From: Lycorma delicatula
Lineage: Eukaryota; Arthropoda; Insecta; Hemiptera; Fulgoridae
Assembly: GCF_047948215.1 (NCBI RefSeq)
Contig: NC_134460.1
Coordinates: 124,013,324 to 124,077,323 of the forward strand
DNA length: 64,000 bases
Direction: 5' to 3'
Shown here: positions 45,861-57,302 of the stretch, one piece after another
How the letters are laid out: each line of letters starts with the position of its first letter
Position numbering within the stretch: the first letter of the stretch is position 1
Made by a program: the position numbers and the translations under genes
Notes under the pieces: model-generated
The model's database searches: none
Told to the model about the DNA's origin: nothing
What the model saw: the letters and a program-made list of their open reading frames with translations, nothing else

Positions 45861-48072
45861 TCGTTGACTGCAAAACTTACCCTGGAGCAGACATTGATAG
45901 CGACCATAATTTGGTGATAATGAAATGTAGATTGGGGTTTAAAAACCTGAAGAAAAGTTGTCAGATGAATCGGTGGAATTTAGAGAAGCTTGAGGAAGAG
46001 GAGGTAAAGAAGATTTTCGAGGAGGACATCGCAAGAGGTCTGAGTAAAAAAGATAAGGTAGAAAATGTAGAAGAAGAATGGGAGAATGTTAAAAAGGAAA
46101 TTCTTAAATCAGCAGAAGCAAACTTAGGCGGAATAAAGAGAACTGGTAGAAAACCTTGGGTTTCAGACGATATATTGCAGCTGATGGATGAACGTAGAAA
46201 ATATAAGAATGCTAATGATGAAGAAAGTAAAAGGAACTATCGGCAATTAAGAAATGCTATAAATAGGAAGTGCAAACTGGCGAAAGAAGAGTGGATTAAA
46301 GAAAAGTGTTCAGAAGTGGAAAGAGAAATGAACATTGGTAAAATAGACGGAGCATACAGGAAAGTTAAGGAAAATTTTGGAGTACATAAATTAAAATCTA
46401 ATAATGTGTTAAACAAAGATGGTACACCAATATATAATACGAAAGGTAAAGTCGATAGATGGGTGGAATATATTGAAGAGTTATACGGAGGAAATGAATT
46501 AGAAAATGGTGTTATAGAGGAAGAAGAGGAAGTTGAGGAGGATGAAATGGGAGAAACAATACTGAGATCTGAATTTAAGAGAGCATTAAAAGATTTAAAT
46601 GGCAGAAAGGCTCCTGGAATAGACGGAATACCTGTAGAATTACTGCGCCGTGCAGGTGAGGAAGCGATTGATAGATTATACAAACTGGTGTGTAATATTT
46701 ATGAAAAAGGGGAATTTCCGTCAGACTTCAAAAAAAGTGTTATAGTTATGATACCAAAGAAAGCAGGGGCAGAAAAATGTGAAGAATATAGAACAATTAG
46801 TTTAACTAGTCATGCATCAAAAATCTTAACTAGAATTTTATACAGAAGAATTGAGAGGAGAGTGGAAGAAGTGTTAGGAGAAGACCAATTTGGTTTCAGG
46901 AAAAGTATAGGGACAAGGGAAGCAATTTTAGGCCTCAGATTAATAGTAGAAGAAAGATTAAAGAAAAACAAACCAACATACTTGGCGTTTATAGACCTAG
47001 AAAAGGCTTTCGATAACATAGATTGGAATAAAATGTTCAGCATTTTAAAAAAATTAGGGTTCAAATACAGAGATAGAAGAACAATTGCTAACATGTACAG
47101 GAACCAAACAGCAACAATAACAATTGAAGAACATAAGAAAGAAGCCCTAATAAGAAAGGGAGTCCGACAAGGATGTTCCCTATCTCCGTTACTTTTTAAT
47201 CTTTACATGGAACTAGCAGTTAATGATGTTAAAGAACAATTTAGATTCGGAGTAACAGTACAAGGTGAAAAGATAAAGATGCTACGATTTGCTGATGATA
47301 TAGTAATTCTAGCCGAGAGTAAAAAGGATTTAGAAGAAACAATGAACGGCATAGATGAAGTCCTACGCAAGAACTATTGCATGAAAATAAACAAGAACAA
47401 AACAAAAGTAATGAAATGTAGTAGAAATAACAAAGATGGACCACTGAATGTGAAAATAGGAGGAAAAAAGATTATAGAGGTAGAAGAATTTTGTTATTTG
47501 GGAAGTAAAATTACTAAAGATGGACGAAGCAGGAGCGATATAAAATGCCGAATAGCACAAGCTAAACGAGCCTTCAGTAAGAAATATAATTTGTTTACAT
47601 CAAAAATTAATTTAAATCTCAGGAAAAGATTTTTGAAAGTGTATGTTTGGAGTGTCGCTTTATATGGAAGTGAAACTTGGACAATCGGAGTATCTGAGAA
47701 GAAAAGATTAGAAGCTTTTGAAATGTGGTGCTATAGGAGAATGTTAAAAATCAGATGGGTGGATAAAGTGACAAATGAAGAGGTATTGCGGCAAATAGAT
47801 GAAGAAAGAAGCATTTGGAAAAATATAGTTAAAAGAAGAGACAGACTTATAGGCCACATACTAAGGCATCCTGGAATAGTCGCTTTAATATTGGAAGGAC
47901 AGGTAGAAGGGAAAAATTGTGTAGGCCAGCCACGCTTGGAGTATGTAAAACAAATTGTTAGGGATGTAGGATGTAGAGGTTATACTGAAATGAAACGACT
48001 AGCACTAGATAGGGAATCTTGGAGAGCTGCATCAAACCAGTCAAATGACTGAAGACAAAAAAAAAAAAAAAA
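45861..48072 (+). mobile_element. LINE-X copy 4: 5'-truncated insertion with target-site duplication
   Basis: The insertion starts TCGTTGACTGCAAAACTT, inside the end of the endonuclease domain. It ends after the stop in CAAATGACTGAAGAC plus an A-tail (about 48055-48072). ATGTTATAAC at 45851-45860 is repeated exactly at 48073-48082. Truncated 5' end, A-tail and duplication are the hallmarks of target-primed reverse transcription. The clean frame and exact duplication mark this as the youngest copy in the window. Confidence 0.93.
45911..48052 (+). CDS. LINE-X reverse transcriptase, 713 codons intact
   Basis: Copies element RNA into DNA at nicked chromosomal targets. The frame is open upstream of this methionine, which is internal to the truncated original protein; the element would normally also have the APE endonuclease N-terminal to it. 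Order: end of endonuclease (DHNLVIMKCRLGFK, residues 1-10), a Lys/Glu-rich linker with LDRR-like basic helices (to about 200), an acidic run EEEEEVEEDE (about 205), then RT motifs GRKAPGIDGIPVELL (about 230), IPKKAG..YRTISLT (about 280), AFIDLEKAFD (about 358), GVRQGCSLSPLL (about 416) and catalytic FADD (about 459-462). The C-terminal part has YGSETW, CYRRMLKIRW (about 606) and HILRHPGIVALILEGQ (about 649), without a typical RNase H or zinc knuckle. No stops or frameshifts. The enzyme core may still be functional, but the truncated copy lacks a promoter. Confidence 0.9.
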   Translation: MVIMKCRLGFKNLKKSCQMNRWNLEKLEEEEVKKIFEEDIARGLSKKDKVENVEEEWENVKKEILKSAEANLGGIKRTGRKPWVSDDILQLMDERRKYKNANDEESKRNYRQLRNAINRKCKLAKEEWIKEKCSEVEREMNIGKIDGAYRKVKENFGVHKLKSNNVLNKDGTPIYNTKGKVDRWVEYIEELYGGNELENGVIEEEEEVEEDEMGETILRSEFKRALKDLNGRKAPGIDGIPVELLRRAGEEAIDRLYKLVCNIYEKGEFPSDFKKSVIVMIPKKAGAEKCEEYRTISLTSHASKILTRILYRRIERRVEEVLGEDQFGFRKSIGTREAILGLRLIVEERLKKNKPTYLAFIDLEKAFDNIDWNKMFSILKKLGFKYRDRRTIANMYRNQTATITIEEHKKEALIRKGVRQGCSLSPLLFNLYMELAVNDVKEQFRFGVTVQGEKIKMLRFADDIVILAESKKDLEETMNGIDEVLRKNYCMKINKNKTKVMKCSRNNKDGPLNVKIGGKKIIEVEEFCYLGSKITKDGRSRSDIKCRIAQAKRAFSKKYNLFTSKINLNLRKRFLKVYVWSVALYGSETWTIGVSEKKRLEAFEMWCYRRMLKIRWVDKVTNEEVLRQIDEERSIWKNIVKRRDRLIGHILRHPGIVALILEGQVEGKNCVGQPRLEYVKQIVRDVGCRGYTEMKRLALDRESWRAASNQSND

Positions 48073-48082
48073 ATGTTATAAC

Positions 48083-49027
48083 ATCATTAATACCGGTTAG
48101 TTTATTGTTTACAGATTCTAATTGATATTAATTAGACTGTACTTAAACACATTTTAACATCGATCCTCTGTATCCAATAATGTATATGAATAAAATGAAT
48201 TATCTTCTGATCTGAATTTATTAATTGTTTTTAAAAAACGTAAAATTATAATTTTATAATGGTACGTTATAAAAACGTAATTAAAAAGCTAATTAGAAAC
48301 GTACCTTTTTAATTTTAAAATTAGTCTACCTGGCTAAAATTTCAGTTACATTACTCAGATAAGTCGCTATTGATTTTAATTATTGATGGACTAATGGACT
48401 ATTTAAAAAAAAAACAATTTAAACAACATAATTCCTTGTTTGAGTATGCGTAACACTCAAGTCTTTTAAACAATCACTTATTAATGTACATTTATCCCGT
48501 TAAGGTTACATTATTCAGATATAAAACAATGGTAGAATATAGGTTAAAACTCTTAATAACATAGCATTAAAATAAGATCCACTATTTCTAATTATTTAAA
48601 ATAACTGAAAAATAAGTAAAACTTACAATCGTATTGACAAACGGGTTTACTACACAACAGGCACGACGTAATCTACCACTGACGACCAAAAGAGTGCCTC
48701 TGTTGATCAGCAATCATCGATAATGATCGTCAAACACATTGCTGCAACGAATATCAAGTCGTTCGGTACAATGACGCCGGCAATAGTTTGTCCACACAAA
48801 AAGACATTTAGTCTAACCAATTCGCAAATCGACACTTCAAAAGTTTTAAAATTGTTTAAAATATAAAAAATATTTTTTTTTATAAAATAAAGCTACAAGT
48901 CAACGCAGAAATAAAAGTTCTTAATGAATATAGGTTTTTTTTCAATTTATTATATAATCTTAATTTCACGTTTTTTAATTTTAAATGTGAAACTTATTGT
49001 TCTAACCCCGATTTTTTTTCTCCTAAC
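48083..49027. other. AT-rich spacer
   Basis: No gene. A more balanced patch at 48650-48800 has no recognised motif. Confidence 0.5.
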
Positions 49028-49325
49028 CCGTTTACGAATCACGCCGCTAGACAGCAGTACTTGATAGTACTAGACAGCGTACAAAAACTTTATAATGTAT
49101 ACTTGAAATAATAAAATTTAAAAGAAAATATACTGCAGCTTGTTTTAATAATAAATACTATGATGTAAATGAAAATTGAAGATGAAAATTTTTTTTAAGT
49201 CATTTCATTAAAAAAAAATAAAAGTATTAGTTTACAAGAGATTATATTAGTTTTATTAAAAAATAAATAAATAAAACAGAAATAAAATGGTAAGATTTTT
49301 ATTCTACAATTAGAACGATTTGGTG
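49028..49325 (+). repeat. Dispersed repeat D, copy 2
   Basis: Matches 12615-12965: TTTACGAATCACGCCGCTAGACAGCAGTA, AGTACTAGACAGCGTACAAAAACTT, TTAAAAGAAAATATACTGCAGCTTG and TTTATTCTACAATTAGAAC. It runs straight into the 118-bp tandem repeat. Confidence 0.7.
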
Positions 49326-49602
49326 GCGCTGGATCGTGGATACTTCGAAAAATTGTATTTATGGTCTGATTTAGCTCATATTTGGAATACACGTATTAGT
49401 TACGTGAAAAGACAATTTTTGTAAAAAAAATGGACCTGTTTGGTGAAGCTAAGGTCGTGATATTTCGAAAAAATTGTATTTATGGTCCGATTTGGTTCAT
49501 ATTCAGAATATATATTAGTTACGTGAAACGAGATATTTTTGCAAAAAATGGACCGGCTAGGTGGCGCTGGAGTCGTGACATTTCGAAAAATTGTACATAT
49601 AA
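49312..49602 (+). repeat. Tandem repeat, about 118-bp unit, 2.5 copies
   Basis: Unit landmarks recur three times: GTGGCGCTGGATCGTGG / GTGAAGCTAAGGTCGTG / GTGGCGCTGGAGTCGTG. TTTCGAAAAATTGTATTTATGGTC and TTAGTTACGTGAAA occur twice each. Unit starts (ATGGACC) are at 49430 and 49548. The last unit breaks into a TA run at about 49608. The 120-codon frame at 49430-49792 is a by-product of the repeat. Confidence 0.85.
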
Positions 49603-49792
49603 TCTTTATATATATATATATATATTAGAAGAATTAAATGATGTGACAGAGGATTCTAGTGTGAAAAGTGAATCAGATTCCTTACTTGAGCATCCAATTA
49701 TTTTTGAATTTGTTTTATTTACAGTTATTTGGTATGAATTACTATTGACAATAAATACAGTAAGTATAACTGTACAAAAACCTAATTTGTGA

Positions 49793-50938
49793 TTTAAGTT
49801 TAGTAAATGATCTTTTAAAAGGGTTGATAGATTTTTTTAAAGAATTTAGAGAAAATGAATGGTTTTTTAAAATGTGAACTAATTATCATTCGTAGGTTTC
49901 TATTGACATATTTATCATATGTTCCTAATTGTTAAAAAGTCAGACAATATTAATCATATGTAATTTTACCTTTAATAAAATGTTTCCTTAATAATTTGAA
50001 AATTCAAACTGACGAAATAATTTCTAATGTCACCTTCACTCTGCCAGTACTGCCTCTAATGGTGTATTAATTAGCTTTGAAAAAATTAACTTATTGAATA
50101 AAAAAATTATTAAAACACATTTCAGTTTTGTGAAGGAAATTTACGTTCTGTTTTGCTATTTTGAAATGATACAAATTTTTTTTTAGAATTGAATTCATTT
50201 TTGAAAAAAAGAAAATTAATATTTTTTCAGCTAATTAATTAATTATTTTCAATGATTGAATGAATCATTTGATACATGAATTTATGATGAATTTAGATCA
50301 TGAATTTAGATCTAGAGAATGATCACTCATATGATTTGCATTGTGAATTATCGTCTTTCAAAAGCAAGTCAAGAAGTAGAACACTACTTATGGATCATGA
50401 ATTATTAGGATTTATGAAGATGTTTAAATTATTTAATCGGGCCGGCAAGAGTTTTTGCATTTTCAATCAACATATTTGAGAAATTTTGACGAAATTTTGA
50501 TTATATGATTTGTGTTATTGAGTATATATTCAAGTATATCAAAAAATTGTTTATCCCCAATTATTTCTCGATGATTTCGTATTTGTTTTATGCTATAAAA
50601 TCTATCGTTTATTTTCAATATTAGTAGAGCAAAAAGAAAATACTTAACGGTGTATATTATTTTGTTTGAGAAAATGAAGTAGAAATATAAAACAATTATT
50701 ATCTCGCCTTTCATACATATCTGTAATTTTTTGATTTGGACAATGTCTTTGTTTGGAGAACTATGAATAAATTAATTAATTGTTGAATTTTGATTTCCGA
50801 TTATTGATGTTTTCAATTGACGGCAAACTCTTGCCGAAACCTTAACAATTTTAATTTTTTGGGAGTTTGATTGTAATAACAAAGGTCATTTACTTACTGA
50901 TGTTTACCAAAGATATCATATCTGTTTTAGTTATCCTA
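49793..50938. other. AT-rich stretch with weak inverted ends
   Basis: GGGCCGGCAAGAGTTTTTGC near 50440 and GGCAAACTCTTGCCGAAAC near 50822 are inverted. Both resemble GGGCCGGTAAGAGTTTTG in the right arm of the 13.3-kb foldback (13993). This may be a small related foldback (about 50437-50845), but the interior pairing is poor. Confidence 0.4.
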
Positions 50939-51015
50939 CTAGCTTCTCCCGGCGTGCCTAACGCACGCCCTTCGCAGCTAGACTCTCTGGGCAAGTTCCT
51001 CTGGCGGGTGGCGTT
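50939..51015 (-). mobile_element. Probable Helitron 3' terminus
   Basis: On the minus strand a GC-rich tract leads to the hairpin GGCGTGC-GTTAG-GCACGCC (50951-50969), eight bases, then CTAG (50942-50939), followed by T. A short GC hairpin just upstream of a CTRR end, with insertion before T, is the hallmark of Helitron rolling-circle transposons. No Rep/helicase coding is seen, and the 5' TC end should lie at higher coordinates but was not identified. The element is presumably non-autonomous or broken. Confidence 0.6.
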
Positions 51016-51490
51016 TATTGTTATTAAATAATAATAGAAAACATGAATTTGTAAGGTGAATTAAAACATCAGTATTAATAATAAAAAGGTGTTAGCAATT
51101 CCTTTTTTAAATTAAAATGAATATTCGATGTATAATGAATATGAAAATTAAATGAAATCAGAAAAGGACAGTGAAAGATAGTCAGAAAACAGTTTTCCAT
51201 TTCTACCATGGTTAATTTGAATAATTACTTTTTGGTTATAGTTTATTATTTTATGAAGAAAAAAATCGCATAGATAAAGAAAAATATTATTAATATATAT
51301 TTCGCATATATATCGATTAAAGAAATAAATATATATATATTACAAGTATAAACAATAACAAGTACAACTAATAAATATATAATACTATAACATGTATATA
51401 CCTGACCACCACGAGACATGTACTAACGAATCGGAGTTTTCCGCTAGTGATCGGTACATTCCGGTGCTACTTTTCGGTTATGGTTGATTA

Positions 51491-51538
51491 TTACGTCCTT
51501 TTACGAAGTCAAGGAAGTATTGTGACGCGAAAAATCAA
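51491..51538 (+). repeat. Family A left-end fragment
   Basis: ACGTCCTTTTACGAAGTCAAGGAAGTATTGTGACGCGAAAAAT corresponds to the first ~45 bp of family A. It stops exactly where the LINE-X 5' hairpin begins, which suggests that LINE-X inserted into a family A copy or captured its end. Confidence 0.7.
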
Positions 51539-51570
51539 CTACTGAAAGAGGGTAGCAGCTCTTTCAGTAG
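51539..51570. repeat. Perfect 12-bp hairpin at the LINE-X 5' end
   Basis: CTACTGAAAGAG (51539-51550) and CTCTTTCAGTAG (51559-51570) are exact reverse complements around an 8-nt loop. It lies at the start of the longest LINE-X copy and could be a structured 5' UTR element. Confidence 0.8.
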
Positions 51571-54346
51571 TTTTTAAGGGCGTAATCAAGAGAACTTAAA
51601 CGTTCATATCAACATCATTCAATCTTCTGAGTATTGCACAGCTGAAAGCAATGGAAAACTACGGCTGTTCTTTTTCCAAGAACGTGTAGCTCTCTACATT
51701 TTCATTTAACAAAAATAGAGACGCCTTCCTTGGTAAAATATTCCGGAGGAAAACTAGTCCCCCGTACGGCTCTCGAGATGGGGGCTACTAAGGAAGGGGG
51801 TCACCAGAAAATTAAAAAATAACATTCTACGAGTAGGAGCGTGGAATGTTAGAAGTCTGAAAATGGGTGGTAGGTTAGAAATTTGAAAAGAGAAATGGAT
51901 ATTTTAAATGTAGATGTAGTTGGAATTATCAATATTCAGTGGGAAGAGGAAAATGACTTTTGATCAGGCGATTTTAAAGTAATTAACTCAGCGTCAAATA
52001 AAGTGCTGGCAGGAGTAGGATTCGTAAAAGGAGTATTTCAAAAAGCTTAGCGATAGAATCATTGTAATAAGGGTAAAATCAAAACCTAAGCCGATGATTG
52101 TTAACGTTTACATGCCTACAAGTGCCCATGATGATGAAGTAGAGTATGTATACGAAGAAATTGATGAACCAATTAAATAAAAGGGGATGAAAATTTAATA
52201 GTTAGAGATTGAAATGCAAGCATTGAAAAGGCAAGGCAGTAAATATTGTGAGTGATACGGGCTGGGCAAAAGGAATGAAAGAAGGGACCGACTTGAGTTT
52301 TTTACGAAGTATAATTTGGTAATTACCATCACCCAGTTTAAAAATCATAACAGAAGAATACACACATGGCAAAAGCCTGATGGTACTTCAAGTTATCAGA
52401 TAGATTATATCATGGTTAAAAAAAGATTTAAAAATCACTCGTCGACTGCAAAGCATATCCATGAGCAGACATTGATAGCGACAATAATTTAGTGATAATG
52501 AAATGTAGATTGCGGTTTAAAAACCTGAAGAAAAGGTGTCAGATGATTTGGTTGAATTTAGAAAAGCTTGATGAAGCTGATGGTAAAGAAAATTTTTGTG
52601 GAGGATATCGCAAGAGGTGTGACTAAAAAAAGATAAGGTAGAAAATATAGAAGAAGAATGGGAGAATGTTAAAAAGGTCTTAAATCAGGAGAACCGACTT
52701 AGACGGAATAAAGAGGTAAAAACCTTGGATTTCAAACGATATATTGCAGCTGATGGATGAGGCTAGAAAGCATAAGAATGCTAGTGATAAAGAAGGTAAA
52801 AGGGACTATCGGCAATTATGAAATATTATAAACAGGATATGCAGATTAGCGAAAGAAGAGTGGATTAAAGAAAAGTGTTCAGAAGTGGAAAGAAAAATGA
52901 TCACTGGAGCAAACGGGAAAGTTAAGGAAAATTTTGTGATACATAAATTAAAATCTAATAATGTGTTAAATAAAAATGGTACATTGATTAATTCTACAGG
53001 GATACCTGTAGAATTACTGCTCAGTGCAGGTGCGGTTGCGATAGATAGAATATACAAACTGATATGTAATATTTACGAAAAAGGGAAGTTCCGTCAAACT
53101 TCCAAAAGAGTGTTATTTTCATGATAAGAAAGAAAGCAGGAGCAGATAAATGTGAAGAATGATTATTAGCTTAATTACTCATACATCAAAAATCTTAACT
53201 AGATTTCTGAAAAGAAGAATCGAGAAGAGAGTAAAAGAAGTGTAAAGAGAAGAAAAAAGTGTAAACCATTTTGGTTTCAGGAAAAGTATAGGGATAAGGG
53301 AAGCAATTTTAGCGCTCAGATTAATAGTAGAAAGAAGATTAAAGAAAAACAAATATACATAGTACCTATAGAGTTAAGAAAGGCATTTTTTAACATAGAA
53401 TGGAATAAAATGTTCAGAATTTTAAAAAACTAAGGTTCAATTATAAAAAAAAAGAAGAACAACTGCTAACATTTACAGGAACCAAACCACAACAGTAATA
53501 ATCGAAGAACATAAGAAAGAAGTCATAATAAAAAAGGGAGTCTGACAAGGATGTTCCCTATCTCCGTTACTTTTTAATCTTTACATGGAACTAGCAGTTA
53601 ATGATGTTAAAGAACAATTTAGATCCGGAGTAACAGTGGAAGGTGAAAAGATGAAGATGCTACGATTTGTTGATGACATAGTAATTCTAGTCGAGAGTAA
53701 AAAAGATCTAGAAGAAACAATGAATGGCACGGATGCTCCTACACAAGAAGGAATGAAAATAAACAAGAAAAAAATTTAGTAGATAATGTAGTTGGACCAC
53801 TGAGTATAAAAAAAAGAGAATATATTATAGAGATAGAAGAATTTTGTTATTTGATTCCGAATAGCACAGGCGAAACGAGCTTTCGCCTGTAATTGTTTTT
53901 TATGTAATTTGCTTACATAAAAAATTAATTTAAACGTCAGGAAAATATTCTTAAAAGAATATGTTTGGAACATAGCTTTATATAGAAGTGAAACTTGGAC
54001 GATCAGAGTACTTGAGAAGAAAGAATTAGAAGCTTTTGAAATGTGGTGCTATAGGAGAATGTTAAAAATCAGATGATTGGATAAAGTGACAAATGAAGAG
54101 GTGTTGCGGCAAATCGATGAAGAAAGAAGAATTTGGAAAAATATAGTTAAAAGAAGACAGACTTATAGGCCACATCTTAAGGCATCCTGGAATAGTCGCT
54201 TTAATATTGGAGGGACAAGTAGAAGGAAAAAATTGTTAGGCAGGCCATGTTTAGAATATGTAAAACAAATTGTTACGGATGTATGATGTAGGGGGTATAC
54301 TGAAATGAAACGACTAGCACTAGATAGGGAATCTTGGAGAGCTGCA
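51539..54346 (+). pseudogene. LINE-X copy 5: longest copy, heavily decayed
   Basis: This copy includes the 5' UTR (51539-about 51820) and the start of the APE-type endonuclease (LRVGAWNVRSLK at about 51828). YMPTSAHDDEVEYVYEEID is at about 52110-52160, DYIMV at about 52405, and an altered SDHNLV region at about 52475. The RT region is badly broken. Deletion joins NKNGTLI directly to STGIPVELL near 52990, and many frameshifts and stops follow. FVDD replaces the catalytic FADD at about 53670, and VRQGC is preceded by a stop. C-terminal CYRRMLKIR is at about 54048. The copy ends at RESWRAA (54346) in a TA tract without the usual A-tail. It shows what the 5' part of the family looked like. Confidence 0.88.
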
Positions 54347-55970
54347 ATATATATATATATAAAATATAGCTATAGTATTATATACCGGGATAGAGTAAAT
54401 AAACATCCCGGTAATAATTATTTTATTTAACTAATATAGAAAGAGTTATTCACGAAAAATGTAATAAATATTTTAGGACGTGTTGTATACGTGAAATAAA
54501 AAAACGTTTATATCATATAAACATAGGTTTGGGAATTCTTTTGTTAACGAGTGTCGGCTGGCGAATGATTTCTTCGTGAATTCTGCGTCTTGGGTAAAAT
54601 TAATCCAGTTTCATTCCCAATATTTTTTTTTAATTTTGTTCACAAATAATTTTTATTTTTATAACAGAGATAGATTAGATATAAATAGCAAGGATATTTT
54701 TCAAACAAAGAACAAATTCAGTATTTTTTTGTAGAATTTTTTTTTTAGATAATTAATCAAGGGTGTAACACCATTTTGGATCGCAGCACCACAATCTACA
54801 TAGTTTACTGAGTAATTAAAAGTTTTCATAATTTTATCGTGGATATTGTTATTTCTGTGGCATTTCTACCAAGCATCTACTTTTTCTGAAAAACGTGCTT
54901 GAAGCTTTTAACTAGTACTTACAAAATAGGCTTGAAGCCGTCAGGGTTAAGTATAACTTTGTATTTAATTAGTCATTTAATATTAAAATATTTATAAAGT
55001 AAAAATTTATTAGGTATATTTTAATGAATTTGAAAACACTAATATCATCATCATCATAGTTTTAATATAATTTTGTACAAGAAATTACAGAAATAGTTAG
55101 TAGTCGTTTATAATCAACATTAACTGTTTTTTTATTTTAATACACTTTGAATGATAGTTTATAAATACATAAAAAAAGTGATAGTCCAACCATGATTTTC
55201 TTCGTAACCTCTTAATAGGAACAATGAATATCTTTTTACATGGTACTCACAATTTAGAAAAACAGGTGAATCAATCTTTTTCCAAAATAGATGGATAACA
55301 TTTCCTTTCTTCTTTCTTCTTATAATGTATATTATATATAGTTTATAGATAGGTCATTTTGTAAATTTTTTTCAGACTATGAAATTGGCCGATATCAGTT
55401 AATAATAACCGAAGCAGCTACGTTTTATCCTTCATCTTAATATCTTCAAAACTAACAAAAAATTGAGATGGGGGCCCACCACCCCACCTCACTTAATCCC
55501 ACCCCACCATTATTGTTATGGTTCAACCATGTTTACTCTTATTATTTTTTTGATGTTAACTAACTTTTATATAAATACCTTTTATTATTATTCCTTATTT
55601 AATTTCTTTGTTGTTATCTTTAATGATTCTTTTTTGCTTGAGTTTATTTAATTTCGATTAGGATTTTTTTTTTGTTGATGGTATTCCCTTTTACTTTTAC
55701 TTCAAATTGCAGTGGTTTTTTTTGGTGTTATTTCAATTCCCTCTTTAACTGTAAACTTCTTCTTTAGGGATTCTTTTTTTTCTTCTATATATATCTTTTG
55801 ATGTAGCTTTTATATGATCTGAATCGAGCAGCAGAGATTCAATACGTGTTATTCTATCAGAAATTCTAATAGAACTGAATTAAAAATTAAATAACAGTTG
55901 CTTAGAAACTGTCTAAACAATGCATAAATATAAATTATCTATTTAAATAAAAATGTAAATGTTCGTTTGT
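54347..55970. other. AT-rich stretch
   Basis: A TA run at 54348-54360 and a C-rich simple stretch CCCACCACCCCACCTC near 55474-55489. No gene recognised. Confidence 0.5.
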
Positions 55971-55972
55971 TC

Positions 55973-55981
55973 ACACACACA

Positions 55982-56059
<78 letters not shown>
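55973..56059. repeat. (CA)n microsatellite
   Basis: An almost pure CA dinucleotide run of about 85 bp with one AAACAC interruption near the start. The Cys/Val frame on the minus strand is an artefact of the repeat. Confidence 0.97.
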
Positions 56060-56061
<2 letters not shown>

Positions 56062-56774
56062 GTAAGTGTGTGTGATATGAGAAATTGAATAAAATATATT
56101 CCAGAACTGTATTTAAGTAATTTTCTAGAAATATGAAGTTAGTCAAAAGATTGGGATCGAAAAACATACTATTTTATGTTTCGCGTTAAATAACTTATCA
56201 ATAACTCATCAACTGACAAATTTTAATAATCAACTAACCTCCAAGATAATCTAACTTAACACCCCTCTGGACTACTCTGGATTGTGGGCTACTTGAATTC
56301 ATCAGTGTATCAGCTTAAGTGTAACACAAGTGAACTAACACAAAACAAACCGAAATACGGAAAGCTACAAAAAATATTGTTCGTCGGATAGAGTGCAAAA
56401 AAGGCAACAAAAGAAAACAATTCACATTCACATAAACAAGTCAGAGAACGGTTCGTTAGCGAGTTTCGGCTCACGAAATATTTAGCTCCCTCTGTGAACT
56501 TAAACTGTATTAAAATTCTAGGAGTTTAAATCTAGGGGTAAGTTGAGTGCTCTCTTATGGGTTTTTTCTAAAAAAAATTGAATAAAAGTGGTCCCAGACC
56601 TCTATTTCACTTAGGTTTTAAGAAAAACGGAATAAACAAAGAAAACTTTTTCTCGGAAAATATACTTTTTTAAGGTTTGAAATAAAATAAATTTGTTAAT
56701 TTCCAAATAAACAAGAATTTTTAAATAACTAGTAGAGAATTTAAATTTGAGATAATTTAAATAAATTTTCACTT
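56060..56774. other. AT-rich spacer
   Basis: No feature recognised. Confidence 0.5.
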
Positions 56775-57117
56775 TTGAAATGTACTGCTATAGGAGAATG
56801 TTAAAAAATCAGATGGATGGATAAAGTGACAAATGAAGAAGTGTTGCGGCAAATCGATGAAGAAAGAAGAATTTGGAAAAATATAGTTAAAAGAAGACAG
56901 ACTTATAGGCCACATCTTAAGGCATCCTAGAATAGTCGCTTTGATATTGGAGGAACAGGTAGATGGGAAAAATTGTACAGGCAGGAAACGTTAAGAATAT
57001 GTAAAACAAATTTTTAGGGATGCAGGATGTAGGGGGTATACCGAAATGAAACGACTGGCACTAGATAAAGAATCTTGGAGCTGCATCAAACCAGTCAAAT
57101 GACTGAAGACAAAAAAT
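56775..57117 (+). pseudogene. LINE-X copy 6: 3' fragment
   Basis: Encodes remnants from CYRRML through RQIDEERRIWKNIVKR and RHPRIVALILE to the 3' end CAAATGACTGAAGACAAAAAA. Frameshifts after RRMLK and in KRRQT are shared with copy 5 (AGAAGACAGACTTATAGGCCACATCTTAAGG in both). Copies 5 and 6 therefore belong to one subgroup, distinct from copies 1, 2 and 4. Confidence 0.88.
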
Positions 57118-57302
57118 AGATAGCGTTAGTGCCTCAAACAAATTTAAGAACTTGTTCCAGATAATCCGTAGTTAAAAAATTAATAGAAACCTGCACTATG
57201 CATACAAACAGAATTTATCTCTGATTTTTCATGACCTTCCTGTGTCCAAAATCTCAAAAAATGGAAAAGATCTTTGAAATTATTATTAAATTTGTCACCT
57301 TT

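Noticed and set aside
49430..49792. 120-codon frame
   Set aside because: Spans the 118-bp tandem repeat and a TA run; no protein motif.
55943..56167. Cys/Val-repeat protein on the minus strand
   Set aside because: Simple translation of the CA microsatellite.
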